A stretch of DNA of 64,000 bases, from positions 186,001 to 250,000 of the forward strand of contig NZ_JACRVU010000003.1 of the NCBI RefSeq assembly GCF_018811945.1, in the 5' to 3' direction. The stretch's first letter is position 1; each line of letters starts with the position of its first letter. The notes beneath the pieces were generated by a model, which saw nothing but the letters and a program-made list of their open reading frames with translations, was not told the origin of the DNA and did no database searches. Position numbers and translations under genes: made by a program. Shown here piece by piece: positions 26,956-35,928 of the stretch. The DNA comes from Gluconobacter sp. P1C6_b. GTDB lineage: Bacteria > Pseudomonadota > Alphaproteobacteria > Acetobacterales > Acetobacteraceae.

Positions 26956-27990
26956 CTAACCGCCGATATAGTTCATCTCGATGCGGCGTCGTGCTGGCGC
27001 ATCCGAAGAGGCGGCCCGCTCCTCACTATACCTGTCCGTCCGGCCGCGCCACACCCCGGCCAGAAGGTCCCGCAGAGCTGCGTCATCCGCATCGCTACGC
27101 AGAAGCGTGCGGAGATCCGTCCCTTCCGAGGCGAACAGACAGGTATAAAGCTGCCCTTCCGACGACAGGCGGGCGCGAGAACAGTCTCCGCAGAACGGCG
27201 CCGTGACGGAAGAAATGAAACCAACTTCTCCGGCCCCGTCGCAATAGCGGTACCGCTGCGCCACTTCCCCGCGATAATGCGCATCCACCGGCTCAAGCGG
27301 CCAGCACGCATCAATCCGCTCGCGCAGTTCACGGGACGGGACCACTTCGGCGCGCTCCCAGTGATTGCGCGTTCCAACATCCATGTATTCGATGAAGCGC
27401 AGCACGACCCCGGTATGACGAAAGCGTTCGGCCAGAGCCTCGACACCCGCATCGCTCAGCCCGCGCTGAATGACGGTATTGAGCTTCACACCTCCGGAAA
27501 ATCCAGCCTGTGTGGCACTGTCGATCGCCTCCAGAACCGGTTCAAGCTGCGCCCGGCCGCCACTCATCCGCGCAAACACTGCCGGATCCAGACTGTCGAG
27601 ACTGACCGTCACGCGGTTCAGCCCGGCCTCTTTCAGATCCCGCACATGCCGCTCCAGCAGGACGCCATTGGTGGTCAGGGCAATGTCTTCCACACCCTCA
27701 ATGGCGGCCAGACGCGCTACGAGTTCCGGCAGTTTTGGACGCAGCAGCGGCTCCCCACCCGTCAGGCGCAGCTTGCGGACGCCGAGCGAGACCGCCACAC
27801 GCGCAACACGTTCGATCTCGTCGAAGCTCAGGCGTTCTTTCGGTTCCAGAAAGCGGAAATGTTCGTGATAGGTCGCTTCCGGCATGCAGTAGGGGCAACG
27901 GAAATTGCAGCGGTCCATGACGGAAATCCGCAGATCATGCAGCGGACGGCTGAAGCGATCTGCCAGAACAGGCGTCTGGTTACCAGCCAT
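26956..27990 (-). CDS. moaA: GTP 3',8-cyclase MoaA (radical SAM)
   Basis: Radical-SAM enzyme that rearranges GTP at the first step of molybdenum-cofactor synthesis. The 344-aa product has the N-terminal cluster motif CX3CX2C in 'CNFRCPYC', a second cluster motif in 'CGDCSRARLSSEGQLYTC', and the C-terminal Gly-Gly. 'LRLTGGEPLLRP' is the SAM-binding segment. The ATG at 27990 overlaps the end of moeA by 11 bp; upstream in-frame codons are not supported by homology. Confidence 0.97.
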   Translation of the reverse strand: MAGNQTPVLADRFSRPLHDLRISVMDRCNFRCPYCMPEATYHEHFRFLEPKERLSFDEIERVARVAVSLGVRKLRLTGGEPLLRPKLPELVARLAAIEGVEDIALTTNGVLLERHVRDLKEAGLNRVTVSLDSLDPAVFARMSGGRAQLEPVLEAIDSATQAGFSGGVKLNTVIQRGLSDAGVEALAERFRHTGVVLRFIEYMDVGTRNHWERAEVVPSRELRERIDACWPLEPVDAHYRGEVAQRYRYCDGAGEVGFISSVTAPFCGDCSRARLSSEGQLYTCLFASEGTDLRTLLRSDADDAALRDLLAGVWRGRTDRYSEERAASSDAPARRRIEMNYIGG

Positions 27991-29176
27991 GAAACATCGC
28001 AGCTGTTCCACGGGGAGCCACACCTTCACCGCGCGGCAGTTCCATAAATCCGTCCGTAGACGCCAGGAAACTGAAATCACCGGAGGTCGGCATCGGGCAC
28101 GGCGTTGCGAGAGCCTGTCCCGTAGCGTCATGACGGAGTTTGACCGGCAGAAACCGGGTGAGCGTCGGGATCAGATCGGCTTCTGCATCGAGCATGACCG
28201 TGTAAGGCTCGGGACGGCAGAGCCCCTGTCCGGCCAGAAGCATGGGCATGACATAACGCACGCCGCAGGTCGTGGCAGACACCGGATTGCCCGGCAGACC
28301 GAACACGCGCTGTCCCTCTGGCCCCACACCAAACCACAGCGGCTTGCCCGGACGCTGTGCCACCTTGTGGAAGACCCGCTCCACCCCGATTTTCGACAGC
28401 GCTTTGGGGACATGATCGAACGCCCCCATCGACACACCGCCGCTCAGGATCAGGACGTCATGACGCGAGAGCTGTTCGCGCAGGGCCACGACCGTCTCCG
28501 CAAGATCATCGGGTACAACGGACCGCTCGATGCAGTTGAACCCGCGCGACAGCAGAGCACCCGTCAGGGCATATTCGTTGGAGCGCCGGATTTCCCAGTC
28601 CCGCACAGGGGCGCTGACATCCACAAGCTCATCGCCCGTCGCCACGATCCCGATAGACGGAATCCGCGATACGCTGACCTGCGCATGACCATTTCCCGCC
28701 AGAACCGCGAGGGCGGGGCCATCAAGGCGCTGGCCTGGCGCGAGGAGTTCCGTTCCTGCGGCACAGTCGGACCCCCGGCGATGGATGAACTGCCCCTTGC
28801 GCGGCTCATAATCCTCTTCAAAGCGAATCAGCCGACCTTCACGCACAAGACGTTCGACCGGAACAACCGTATCCGCACCGTCTGGCAGCACGGCACCCGT
28901 CATGACTTCGAGGCAGACATGCCCCTCCGGCAATACCTGCCCGGGTGCCCCGGCACGCTGGATTCCGTGCGATATCAGCGTCGGACCGCTCCCGTGGCGG
29001 AAGGCAATGCCGTCCATCATCACCCGGTCATAGGGTGGCTGGGCGCGTTCGGCGCGGACCGTCTGCCGGAGGATGCGCCCGGCCGCCATCGTCAGATCAA
29101 CCGTCTCGGTCCCGAAGCTACCGGCATAATCCAGCACAAGCTCCATGGCCCGTGTAACGCTCAGGAGTTCACTCAT
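27980..29176 (-). CDS. moeA: Molybdopterin molybdenumtransferase MoeA
   Basis: Inserts molybdate into adenylylated molybdopterin. The 398-aa protein begins 'ELLSVTRAMELVLDYAG' and has 'PPYDRVMMDGIAFRHG', the central 'VATGDELVD', 'LILSGGVSMGAFDHVP', and 'GLPGNPVSATTC', all MoeA landmarks. It is the first gene of moeA-moaA-moaC-mobA/moaD-moaE. Its promoter must lie in the 169-bp gap shared with the divergent xdhC gene. No gephyrin-type fusion partner is present. Confidence 0.95.
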   Translation of the reverse strand: MSELLSVTRAMELVLDYAGSFGTETVDLTMAAGRILRQTVRAERAQPPYDRVMMDGIAFRHGSGPTLISHGIQRAGAPGQVLPEGHVCLEVMTGAVLPDGADTVVPVERLVREGRLIRFEEDYEPRKGQFIHRRGSDCAAGTELLAPGQRLDGPALAVLAGNGHAQVSVSRIPSIGIVATGDELVDVSAPVRDWEIRRSNEYALTGALLSRGFNCIERSVVPDDLAETVVALREQLSRHDVLILSGGVSMGAFDHVPKALSKIGVERVFHKVAQRPGKPLWFGVGPEGQRVFGLPGNPVSATTCGVRYVMPMLLAGQGLCRPEPYTVMLDAEADLIPTLTRFLPVKLRHDATGQALATPCPMPTSGDFSFLASTDGFMELPRGEGVAPRGTAAMFHGW

Positions 29177-29281
29177 TTCCGCTCCGGTCGCTGCCGTGTC
29201 TGTTCCGCTGGCTGAAGTGCCGACGCTGTATTCCCTGCCGATATAGACCTCATGGCCGAAGGATCAACAGTCTGAGGGTGA

Positions 29282-29328
29282 AAGGGTATGTCATAATCGT
29301 CTTTGGCGTTACCCTTATGCCACCAAAG
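29282..29328 (+). promoter_or_regulatory. Interleaved inverted repeats (possible pseudoknot) in front of xdhC
   Basis: AAGGGTA (29282-29288) can pair with TACCCTT (29310-29316), and CTTTGG (29301-29306) with CCAAAG (29323-29328). The two stems interleave in H-type pseudoknot order. The AGGA ribosome-binding site of xdhC follows at 29335-29338, so a folded leader could affect translation. Transcription of this stretch is not proven; the repeats could instead be DNA operators. Confidence 0.35.
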
Positions 29329-29345
29329 AACATCAGGACCCCTCC

Positions 29346-30317
29346 ATGACGGCCGCGGCACAGTTTTCTCCCCTTCCCCAGTGGCCGCTTTATGGCCTGA
29401 CAGATGACCTGTTTCCCGCACTGGAACGCTGGTCCGCTGAGGGAAAACTCGCTGCCCTGGCAACGTTGGTCAGCATCACCGGCTCTTCCCCGCGTCCGCT
29501 GGGGAGCGAAATGGCGATCTGCGAGGACGGAGAGGTTCAGGGCTATGTGTCCGGCGGCTGCGTGGAAGCAGCCGTGCGCGCGGAGGCCCTGGAGAGCCTG
29601 AAAGACGGACAGCCACGGATGCTGGATTATGGCGCGGGCAGTCCGGTTCTGGACATCCAGCTGACCTGTGGTGGCCGCATCGGAATTTTCGTGCGCGCCC
29701 TGCCTGACCTGGCAGCTCATGTCGCTACCCTCAAGGCCGCGCGGGAAAACCGCCGCCCCATTACGCTTCTGACCGATCTCGACACCGGGGCCATGCAGTT
29801 CTGCGCGGAAGCACGTGCTACCGGTCTGGAAGGCCGGATGTTCGTCCGCCAGTACCTGCCGCCCCTGCGTCTGATCCTCTCTGGCGGGGATCCCATTACG
29901 CTTGCGCTCCTGAGCCTGTCCCCCCTCATGGGCCTCGAGACCACCCTGCTCCGGTCCTACGGTCCCCCCGAACCGCCGCCCGGCCTCTCGCCCACACGCT
30001 ATATCCGCGGCAGTCTGGACGCGGCCCTTCCCACGCTCTCACTCGATCGATGGACAGTTGTCTACAGCCTGACGCACGACGCTCTTTCGGACCTGACGCT
30101 CACAGCCCATGCCCTGAAATCCGAGGCATTCTGCGTCGGCATTCTCGGAAGCCGGCGCAAGATTCCGGGCCGGCTTGAAGCCCTCAGGACGGCCGGGGTC
30201 CCGGAAGAAGCATTCAGCCGCCTGCACCTGCCCGCGGGACTGGAAATCGGCGCCCGGACCCCGATGGAAATCGCGCTCTCCATCCTGACCCAGATGATCG
30301 CGACGCGGCCACGATGA
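29346..30317 (+). CDS. XdhC-family molybdenum-enzyme maturation protein
   Basis: Accessory protein of 323 aa that binds molybdenum cofactor and helps sulfurate and insert it into xanthine-dehydrogenase-family or aldehyde-oxidising enzymes. The N-terminal XdhC/CoxI domain contains 'VSITGSSPRPLGSEMAICED' and 'GYVSGGCVEAAVR' (about 40-85). The C-terminal Rossmann-like domain contains 'LSLDRWTVVYSLTHDALSD' and 'VGILGSRRK'. It overlaps the nucleotidyltransferase gene by 4 bp. The molybdoenzyme served is not in this window. Confidence 0.88.
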   Translation: MTAAAQFSPLPQWPLYGLTDDLFPALERWSAEGKLAALATLVSITGSSPRPLGSEMAICEDGEVQGYVSGGCVEAAVRAEALESLKDGQPRMLDYGAGSPVLDIQLTCGGRIGIFVRALPDLAAHVATLKAARENRRPITLLTDLDTGAMQFCAEARATGLEGRMFVRQYLPPLRLILSGGDPITLALLSLSPLMGLETTLLRSYGPPEPPPGLSPTRYIRGSLDAALPTLSLDRWTVVYSLTHDALSDLTLTAHALKSEAFCVGILGSRRKIPGRLEALRTAGVPEEAFSRLHLPAGLEIGARTPMEIALSILTQMIATRPR

Positions 30318-30910
30318 TCCGCCATTCCGCCCTTCTTCTGGCGGCAGGGGGAAGCACCCGCCTCGGTCGTCCCAAACAGCTTCTGAGCATCAACAGTGTC
30401 CCTCTGGTGCGACATATCGCCCGGCTCCTGCTGGCAACGCGACCGGAGCATCTTGTTGTCGTGACGGGCGGTGCTGAAGCCGCGATACAACAGACCCTTG
30501 CTGGGCTCGATGTCGTTCTGGTGCGGAATGAAGACTGGCAGACCGGCATGGCGTCATCGCTCAGATGCGGTCATCAGGCGCTCGCCGGGAGCAGCCTCCC
30601 GCTCCTGATCGCCGGAACGGATCAGCCCTGCCTGACCGAGCGGCATCTTCACGTTCTGCTGGAACAGGACGCCGATGGGAAAGATGTCATCACGTCTTAT
30701 GGCGAAGACGGGCGGGGCATTCCGGTACTGCTAAGCCCGACAACACAAGAACGTATCCAGGACCTGCAGGGCGATACCGGCCTGCGGCAACTCTGGAAGA
30801 ACACGCAAACTGCGCCGATCTGCGTCTGCGCGCCCGAACTCGGCTTCGATATCGACACGCCGGAACAGCTTGATGCTGCGGTTCGTGCCGGCTGGATCGA
30901 CCGGGACTGA
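30314..30910 (+). CDS. MocA-like molybdenum cofactor cytidylyltransferase family protein
   Basis: Predicted nucleotidyltransferase of 198 aa. 'LLLAAGGSTRLGRPKQLL' is the nucleotide-binding signature at the N-terminus, followed by 'NEDWQTGMASSLRCGHQAL', typical of MocA/YgfJ proteins, and a catalytic Asp-containing 'AGTDQPCL'. Such enzymes form the cytosine dinucleotide form of the cofactor used by xanthine-oxidase-type enzymes, which fits its coupling to xdhC (ATGA). Together with MobA this implies both GMP- and CMP-type cofactors are made. Confidence 0.85.
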   Translation: MIRHSALLLAAGGSTRLGRPKQLLSINSVPLVRHIARLLLATRPEHLVVVTGGAEAAIQQTLAGLDVVLVRNEDWQTGMASSLRCGHQALAGSSLPLLIAGTDQPCLTERHLHVLLEQDADGKDVITSYGEDGRGIPVLLSPTTQERIQDLQGDTGLRQLWKNTQTAPICVCAPELGFDIDTPEQLDAAVRAGWIDRD

Positions 30911-30912
30911 AA

Positions 30913-30937
30913 AGCCGGGCTCTTTACGAACCCGGCT
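30913..30937. terminator. Convergent terminator between the mocA-like gene and ilvE
   Basis: AGCCGGG and CCCGGCT form a 7-bp stem with an 11-nt loop. On the minus strand it is followed by TTTTC, so it best serves ilvE; on the plus strand it lacks a T-run. Confidence 0.7.
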
Positions 30938-30945
30938 GACAGGCG

Positions 30946-32025
30946 TCAGGAAATGCGGTGGATCCAGCCATGGACGTCGTTGGTGCGACCACCCTGCACA
31001 TCCGTCAGGGTCTTCTTGAGCTGCTGCGAGACCGGGCCGGGCGTCTTGCCGTCCCCAAACACGGCGTCACCCGTCGGACGCACGAATTTGCCGATCGGCG
31101 AAAGAACCGCCGCCGTGCCGCAGGCGAAGGCTTCCGTGTATTTGCCCGACGCTGCACCCGAGAAAAGCTCGTCGATATCGACCGGCTCTTCAAGCACCTC
31201 GATCCCTTGATCGGCGGCAAGCTGGATCAGGCTGTTGCGGGTAATGCCACGCAGGATGGTGCCACCCAGAGGCGGAGTGACGATCTTGCCGTCCTTGCGA
31301 ACGAACATCACGTTCATGCCGCCCATTTCCTCAACGAAGCGACGCTCCCGCGCATCAAGGAACAGAACCTGGTCGCAGCCCTTGTCCTTGGCTTCCGCCT
31401 GGGCAATCAGGCTGCCGGCATAGTTACCGCCACACTTGGCTTCACCCGTGCCACCGATGGCAGCGCGCGTGTAGTGCTCGGACACCCAGACGGAGACGCA
31501 GCCAGCGCTGAAATAGGCGCCGACCGGACATGCGATGACGATGAACAGGTATTCCGTCGCCGGCTTCACGCCCAGGAACACTTCGTTGGAGATCATGAAC
31601 GGACGCAGATAAAGGCTCTGCCCCTCACCAGACGGCACCCAGTCCTGATCCACCCGCACCAGCTCATCCACGGCCTGAACGAACAGATCTTCCGGCAGCT
31701 CGGCCATGCCCATGCGCCGGGCGGAAGCGGCAAAGCGCGATGCATTCGCTTCGGGACGGAAGGTGGCGACATGACCGTCCTTCTCGCGATAGGCCTTCAT
31801 CCCCTCGAAAATCTCCTGCCCGTAATGCAGGACTGTCGAAGCCGGATCGATGCTCAGCGGGCGGCGCGGCGTAATTTTCGCATCATGCCAGCCCTTGTCA
31901 GCGGAGTAGCTGATGAGGGCCATATGATCAGTGAAAACACGTCCGAAAGACGGGTTGGCGAGCAGTTCGGTCCGCTTCACGGGATCGGTCGGGGTTTCGG
32001 TCTTTTCAATGATGAAGGGCGTCAT
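30946..32025 (-). CDS. ilvE: Branched-chain amino acid aminotransferase
   Basis: PLP-dependent fold-type IV transaminase of 359 aa for leucine, isoleucine and valine. Landmarks are 'HYGQEIFEGMKAYR', the PLP Lys in 'GTGEAKCGGNYAGS', 'VEEMGGMNVMFV', and 'GGTILRGITRNSLI'. Length matches the long (group II, about 355-aa) class rather than the 300-aa enterobacterial class. The ATG at 32025 is chosen by alignment to family starts; an upstream in-frame codon at 32085 would add 20 unconserved residues. An AT-rich promoter region lies upstream. Confidence 0.95.
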   Translation of the reverse strand: MTPFIIEKTETPTDPVKRTELLANPSFGRVFTDHMALISYSADKGWHDAKITPRRPLSIDPASTVLHYGQEIFEGMKAYREKDGHVATFRPEANASRFAASARRMGMAELPEDLFVQAVDELVRVDQDWVPSGEGQSLYLRPFMISNEVFLGVKPATEYLFIVIACPVGAYFSAGCVSVWVSEHYTRAAIGGTGEAKCGGNYAGSLIAQAEAKDKGCDQVLFLDARERRFVEEMGGMNVMFVRKDGKIVTPPLGGTILRGITRNSLIQLAADQGIEVLEEPVDIDELFSGAASGKYTEAFACGTAAVLSPIGKFVRPTGDAVFGDGKTPGPVSQQLKKTLTDVQGGRTNDVHGWIHRIS

Positions 32026-32211
32026 GGGGAAAACATCTTCCGAAGATTCTGGTCTCAAAAACAGCGACTCCACTCTGCCATACATGCTTCCCGGTGGCGA
32101 TACGGAAAGTTTGTTTCGTTTTGAATTTATTTATTGGAATTAAAATCCGATATTGAGGCTATTTTAGGTTTTTTCTTCAAAACAAAGCTCATGTTTCCCG
32201 AAATCAGACAC

Positions 32212-32242
32212 AAAAAAACCCGGCCATTTCTGGCCGGGTTTT
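32212..32242. terminator. Terminator after rpsI
   Basis: AACCCGGCCA/TGGCCGGGTT gives a 10-bp stem with a 4-nt loop. On the minus strand it ends in seven T. It lies 25 bp past the rpsI stop and can also act on the plus strand through TTTT. Confidence 0.93.
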
Positions 32243-32266
32243 CCGTCGTCCGAAAAGGCTGAAGGA

Positions 32267-32758
32267 TCAGCGCTTCGAGAACTGGAAGGAACGACGTGCC
32301 TTCGCACGGCCGTACTTCTTACGCTCGACAATACGGCTGTCACGCGTCAGGAAGCCGGCAGCCTTCAGAATGCCGCGCAGGCTCGGCTCGTAGTACGTCA
32401 GTGCACGGGAGATACCGTGACGGACAGCACCAGCCTGACCGGACAGACCACCACCGGTCACCGTGCAGTACACGTCGAACTGGTTGTAGCGGTCAGCAAT
32501 CAGGAACGGCTGCGTGAGGAGCATACGCAGGACCGGACGGGCAAAATACGTCGTGACCGGACGGCCGTTGACGATGATGTCACCCTTGCCAGGCTTGATC
32601 CACACGCGGGCCACGGCGTCCTTACGACGGCCGGTTGCGTAGGAACGGCCCTGGGCATCACGCTTGACTTCGTGAACCGGGGCGGCGTTGGAGGTAACGG
32701 CAGGAGCAACGCTCGCAAGGTCCTGCAGCGTGCCGGTGCGCTCTTGGGTCTCGGACAT
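32267..32758 (-). CDS. rpsI: 30S ribosomal protein S9
   Basis: Small-subunit ribosomal protein whose basic tail reaches the P-site tRNA. The 163-aa protein carries a non-conserved N-terminal extension (about residues 1-35). The S9 core follows with '[18 protein letters not shown]' and '[18 protein letters not shown]', and the basic tail with '[19 protein letters not shown]'. Such an N-terminal extension is usual in alphaproteobacteria. It is 10 bp behind rplM, the conserved L13-S9 pair. Confidence 0.98.
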   Translation of the reverse strand: MSETQERTGTLQDLASVAPAVTSNAAPVHEVKRDAQGRSYATGRRKDAVARVWIKPGKGDIIVNGRPVTTYFARPVLRMLLTQPFLIADRYNQFDVYCTVTGGGLSGQAGAVRHGISRALTYYEPSLRGILKAAGFLTRDSRIVERKKYGRAKARRSFQFSKR

Positions 32759-32768
32759 GATACAGGCC

Positions 32769-33242
32769 TTACGACTCGTGGGTTACGGTGTTTTTGCGGT
32801 TCATCGCAGCAACGTCCAGCTTGACAGGCTTCTGGCCGTCATGCGGATGCTCGGAACCGGCATAGACATACAGGTGCTTCATCTGGGCGCGCTGCAGAGG
32901 ACCACGGGTGATCATGCGCTCGACGGCCTTCTCGACAACTTCACCCGGGTTCTTGCCCGTAAGACGCTGCGTGATGGTGCGCCCCTTGATACCGCCCGGG
33001 TGACCCGTGTGGTAGTGGAACAGCTTCTGGCCAACCTTGTTGCCCGTCAGAACGACCTTCTCGGCGTTGATGACGACGATGTTGTCGCCGCAATCAACGT
33101 GCGGGGTGAACTGCGGCTTGTGCTTTCCGCGCAGGCGGGTGGCGATGATGGTGGCGAGACGGCCGAGAACGAGCCCTTCGGCGTCGATCAGCACCCAGTT
33201 CTTCGTCACCTCCGCTGGCTTCAGCGAACGTGTGGTCTTCAT
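32769..33242 (-). CDS. rplM: 50S ribosomal protein L13
   Basis: Large-subunit assembly protein of 157 aa. Typical segments are '[16 protein letters not shown]', '[17 protein letters not shown]', '[13 protein letters not shown]' and '[19 protein letters not shown]'. The start at 33242 ('[12 protein letters not shown]') fits the alphaproteobacterial L13 N-terminus; ATGs at 33251 and 33266 are alternatives. The rplM-rpsI promoter should lie in the 329-bp gap upstream. Confidence 0.97.
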   Translation of the reverse strand: MKTTRSLKPAEVTKNWVLIDAEGLVLGRLATIIATRLRGKHKPQFTPHVDCGDNIVVINAEKVVLTGNKVGQKLFHYHTGHPGGIKGRTITQRLTGKNPGEVVEKAVERMITRGPLQRAQMKHLYVYAGSEHPHDGQKPVKLDVAAMNRKNTVTHES

Positions 33243-33571
33243 TAGTGACATTCCAGCTTGGGGCACGACCCTCAGGCCGCACCGTGGATGGCGCTTGCAA
33301 AGAAAAGACGATGCTCGAAAGCACCCTCTTTTCCGGCGAAGCGGATCAGGTGGGGCCTTATTGCCGTCTCCAGCGCGCGCGTCAAGCCCCGTTCACACAT
33401 TGAATTATGTGATTCGCAGGAGTTTTCCGCCATTTTTAGCTATATGGTATCCTGTTACCGCAACAAAAACGACGTCTGCATTGCTCCGTGTCGCGACAAT
33501 GGTATCCTGCCGCAACACAGACCGTTCGCGCCCGACGCCTGTGCGGGGCCGTTTCAGACAGGAACATCAAC
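33243..33571. promoter_or_regulatory. Divergent intergenic region with a long direct repeat
   Basis: This 329-bp gap lies between rplM (leftward) and an exported-protein gene (rightward). It holds an imperfect direct repeat: ATGGTATCCTG followed by CCGCAACA at 33444-33465 (with a 3-bp TTA insertion) and again at 33499-33517. The copies are 55 bp apart. No small gene or known RNA family was recognised. Confidence 0.5.
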
Positions 33572-34978
33572 GTGAAAAGACCCTGGCTCACGGCGAGCCT
33601 GATTTCGGTAACGGCCGTGATCGGCATGGCCGGCGTTCACCACGAAGCCCACATGGAGCTGGTCCGCGGCCTTTCAAGCTTCCGCGCGGCTCTTCCGCCC
33701 GGGACGACATTTACTTATGGAAGTGCGCACCCGGCCATCCTCTCGCTAGGGGCGACCCTGACCGATATCACCCTGCGGGACGGGTCACTTACCCTGCGCG
33801 CCTCCCGGATGCGGCTGGGCCATCCCCGTCCGACACCGGATGGTGGCCTCTCCATCCGCGCCGTTGAAGTCCGCGAGCCGTTCCTTCAGACGCCGACACA
33901 GATCATCCATGGAAGCACGCTCAGCCTGCGCCAGCTGGTTCTGCCGCCCTCCCGGCCCGCAACGGAGGGCCATTCCCGAATCGATCCGGCACATATCGCT
34001 CTTGCTCACGGGCAGATCGAACAGCTTTCGGTCCAGAACCTCGTCCCGTCGCCCTCACCCGGCCCGATCAATGTGCATAGCCTGTTTTCCGGTCGTCTCA
34101 CGCTGGACAACTACGGTCCCGCCCTCGTCACAACGCTACGCACCGAAGGGTCGACCATCGCGTACGAGCGGACTGTTCACGCCCCCGGTCAGGAGCCGCA
34201 GCTTGTCAGCGGGCAGGCCAGTCTGGAGCGGCTGGACCTGAAGCAGAAGGATCTCGCCGCACAGGTTGCAGCCCTGTGGGACCACCATCCCCTGCCGCCG
34301 CACATGGCCCCGCCCGAGAGTTTTGCGGCCCGTAATTTCAGGCTGAGCATGACATCAGGCACAATCCGGCTCGATGAACTGCACGGGACGGGAACGCTTA
34401 AGAACCAGACCGCGACCATGACGCAGGATCTGAAGGGCTTCCATTTCCAGAGCGACGAGAAGCTGCCTTTCCCGATCAACGGCGCAGGCTCGACCGCCCA
34501 CTCTGTCCAGATCTCGAATCTGGACGATCACACCTCCCAAACCGACGCATCCCTCACAGTCCCGGGCTTCATGACCCTGACGGCCAGTGCCCGGACCGTT
34601 CAGACGGATTTTGCGCAAGGCCATTCCTCTCCGCAGCAGATGCTCCAGTCGACGGCCCTGCAGAAGGTGACCTTCTCGCTGAAGGGAGACAGGCTTCTCG
34701 ATACCGGTTTTGTCCTGTCCGCCCGGCAGGCCGGGAATGGCATGACGGCGGACCAGCTTCGCCAGCAGGCCGCGCAGGTTCTGCAGACGGCCCTTTCCGT
34801 CAATCCGGCGCTGAGCGCGATTCCGGATTATGTCGCCAATCCGGCTGGCCGCATCCTGACGGTAACCTATGCTTCCGGAACACCCGTCTCCCTCCGGGTC
34901 CTCAATGACGCCTTTTCTTCCCCGGCCTCGATGCTGGCATTTCTCGCATCCCCCGACCTGAAGGCTTCCGCGCAATGA
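33572..34978 (+). CDS. Hypothetical exported protein (DUF2125/AsmA-like appearance)
   Basis: The 468-aa product begins with a hydrophobic segment (about residues 5-22) that may be a signal peptide or membrane anchor. The rest is beta-rich with repeated 'LTLR', 'LRQLVLPPS' and 'TLTASART' type strands, reminiscent of DUF2125 or AsmA-like periplasmic lipid-transport proteins. This resemblance is weak. GTG at 33572 has AGGA 8 nt upstream and is preferred to an ATG at 33488, which would bury the signal peptide. The stop overlaps the next gene (ATGA), so both are in one operon. Confidence 0.7.
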   Translation: MKRPWLTASLISVTAVIGMAGVHHEAHMELVRGLSSFRAALPPGTTFTYGSAHPAILSLGATLTDITLRDGSLTLRASRMRLGHPRPTPDGGLSIRAVEVREPFLQTPTQIIHGSTLSLRQLVLPPSRPATEGHSRIDPAHIALAHGQIEQLSVQNLVPSPSPGPINVHSLFSGRLTLDNYGPALVTTLRTEGSTIAYERTVHAPGQEPQLVSGQASLERLDLKQKDLAAQVAALWDHHPLPPHMAPPESFAARNFRLSMTSGTIRLDELHGTGTLKNQTATMTQDLKGFHFQSDEKLPFPINGAGSTAHSVQISNLDDHTSQTDASLTVPGFMTLTASARTVQTDFAQGHSSPQQMLQSTALQKVTFSLKGDRLLDTGFVLSARQAGNGMTADQLRQQAAQVLQTALSVNPALSAIPDYVANPAGRILTVTYASGTPVSLRVLNDAFSSPASMLAFLASPDLKASAQ

Positions 34979-35898
34979 CGACCGGCAACATCCCAGACCC
35001 GTCATCGCCTGCGAAGGGCCCGGTCTGCATCATCGGCGCCAGCGGACGCTCGGGGTCCGCGCTCTGCCGCGCCCTTCTGGCTGAAGGTCAGAAAATCATT
35101 GCCGTCGTGCGCAGCCAGGGCAATCTCGCGCCCGACATCGCCGAAGCCTGTCAGGCCGTGCGGATCGCAGACCTCACGGACAGTGCCACGCTTGAACTGG
35201 CGTTCGAAAATGCGGCCGTTGTCGTCAACACGGCCCATGCGCGCCACCTGGCCGCCATTCTGGCCGCCACGAAAGCCCCTATCGTAGCGCTGGGCAGCAC
35301 CCGCAAATTCACGCGCTGGCCCGACGAACACGGACGGGGCGTTCTGGCGGGTGAGGCCGCCCTCAAGGCCGACGGTCGCCCGTCGATCATCCTGCATCCG
35401 ACCATGATCTATGGTGCTCAGGGCGAAGACAATGTGCAGCGGCTGGCGAAGCTTCTGGAACGTCTGCCCGTCATCCCCCTTCCCGGTGGTGGCCGCGCCC
35501 TTGTTCAGCCCATCGAGCAGCGGGATGTCACGCGCTGTCTGGTCTCGGCCATACATCTGATCCAGAACGGAGACGTCACGGGGCCGGAGAGCATCGTGAT
35601 TGCTGGTCCGACGGCGGTGGCTTACCGGACCTTCGTGCGCATGGTGCTGTATTTTGCAGGGCTTGGCGGCCGTCCCATCATCTCCCTGCCGGGATGGATG
35701 CTCATGGCGCTGTCTCATCTGACGCGGCATATCCGCAGGCTGCCGCAGATCGCGCCGGAAGAAATCCGCCGCCTTCTGGAAGACAAGAATTTCGATGTCG
35801 GTCCGATGGAGCAGCGTCTGGGCGTCATCCCTGTTCCGCTCGCCAACGGGCTGCACCACCTCTTCGGCCACCGAACGCACCAGAAGCAGGAGCCCTGA
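34975..35898 (+). CDS. NAD(P)-binding epimerase-like protein (NDUFA9-type atypical SDR)
   Basis: The 307-aa protein has the Rossmann motif 'IIGASGRSGSALCRALLAEG' near the N-terminus, a middle segment 'LHPTMIYGAQGEDNVQRLAK', and 'LVQPIEQRDVTRCLVSAI', a pattern of atypical short-chain dehydrogenases related to complex I subunit NDUFA9 and SDR-a5. The usual YxxxK catalytic pair is not obvious, so it may bind nucleotide or act as an assembly factor rather than reduce a substrate. It is translationally coupled to the exported-protein gene upstream. Confidence 0.78.
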   Translation: MTTGNIPDPSSPAKGPVCIIGASGRSGSALCRALLAEGQKIIAVVRSQGNLAPDIAEACQAVRIADLTDSATLELAFENAAVVVNTAHARHLAAILAATKAPIVALGSTRKFTRWPDEHGRGVLAGEAALKADGRPSIILHPTMIYGAQGEDNVQRLAKLLERLPVIPLPGGGRALVQPIEQRDVTRCLVSAIHLIQNGDVTGPESIVIAGPTAVAYRTFVRMVLYFAGLGGRPIISLPGWMLMALSHLTRHIRRLPQIAPEEIRRLLEDKNFDVGPMEQRLGVIPVPLANGLHHLFGHRTHQKQEP

Positions 35899-35928
35899 TC
35901 CGCGAAGGATCAGGGCCTCCGTCCCGCA

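Noticed and set aside
29177-29345. Canonical molybdenum-cofactor riboswitch upstream of moeA
   Set aside because: I could not trace the known multi-helix consensus in this gap; only the two interleaved short stems are supportable.
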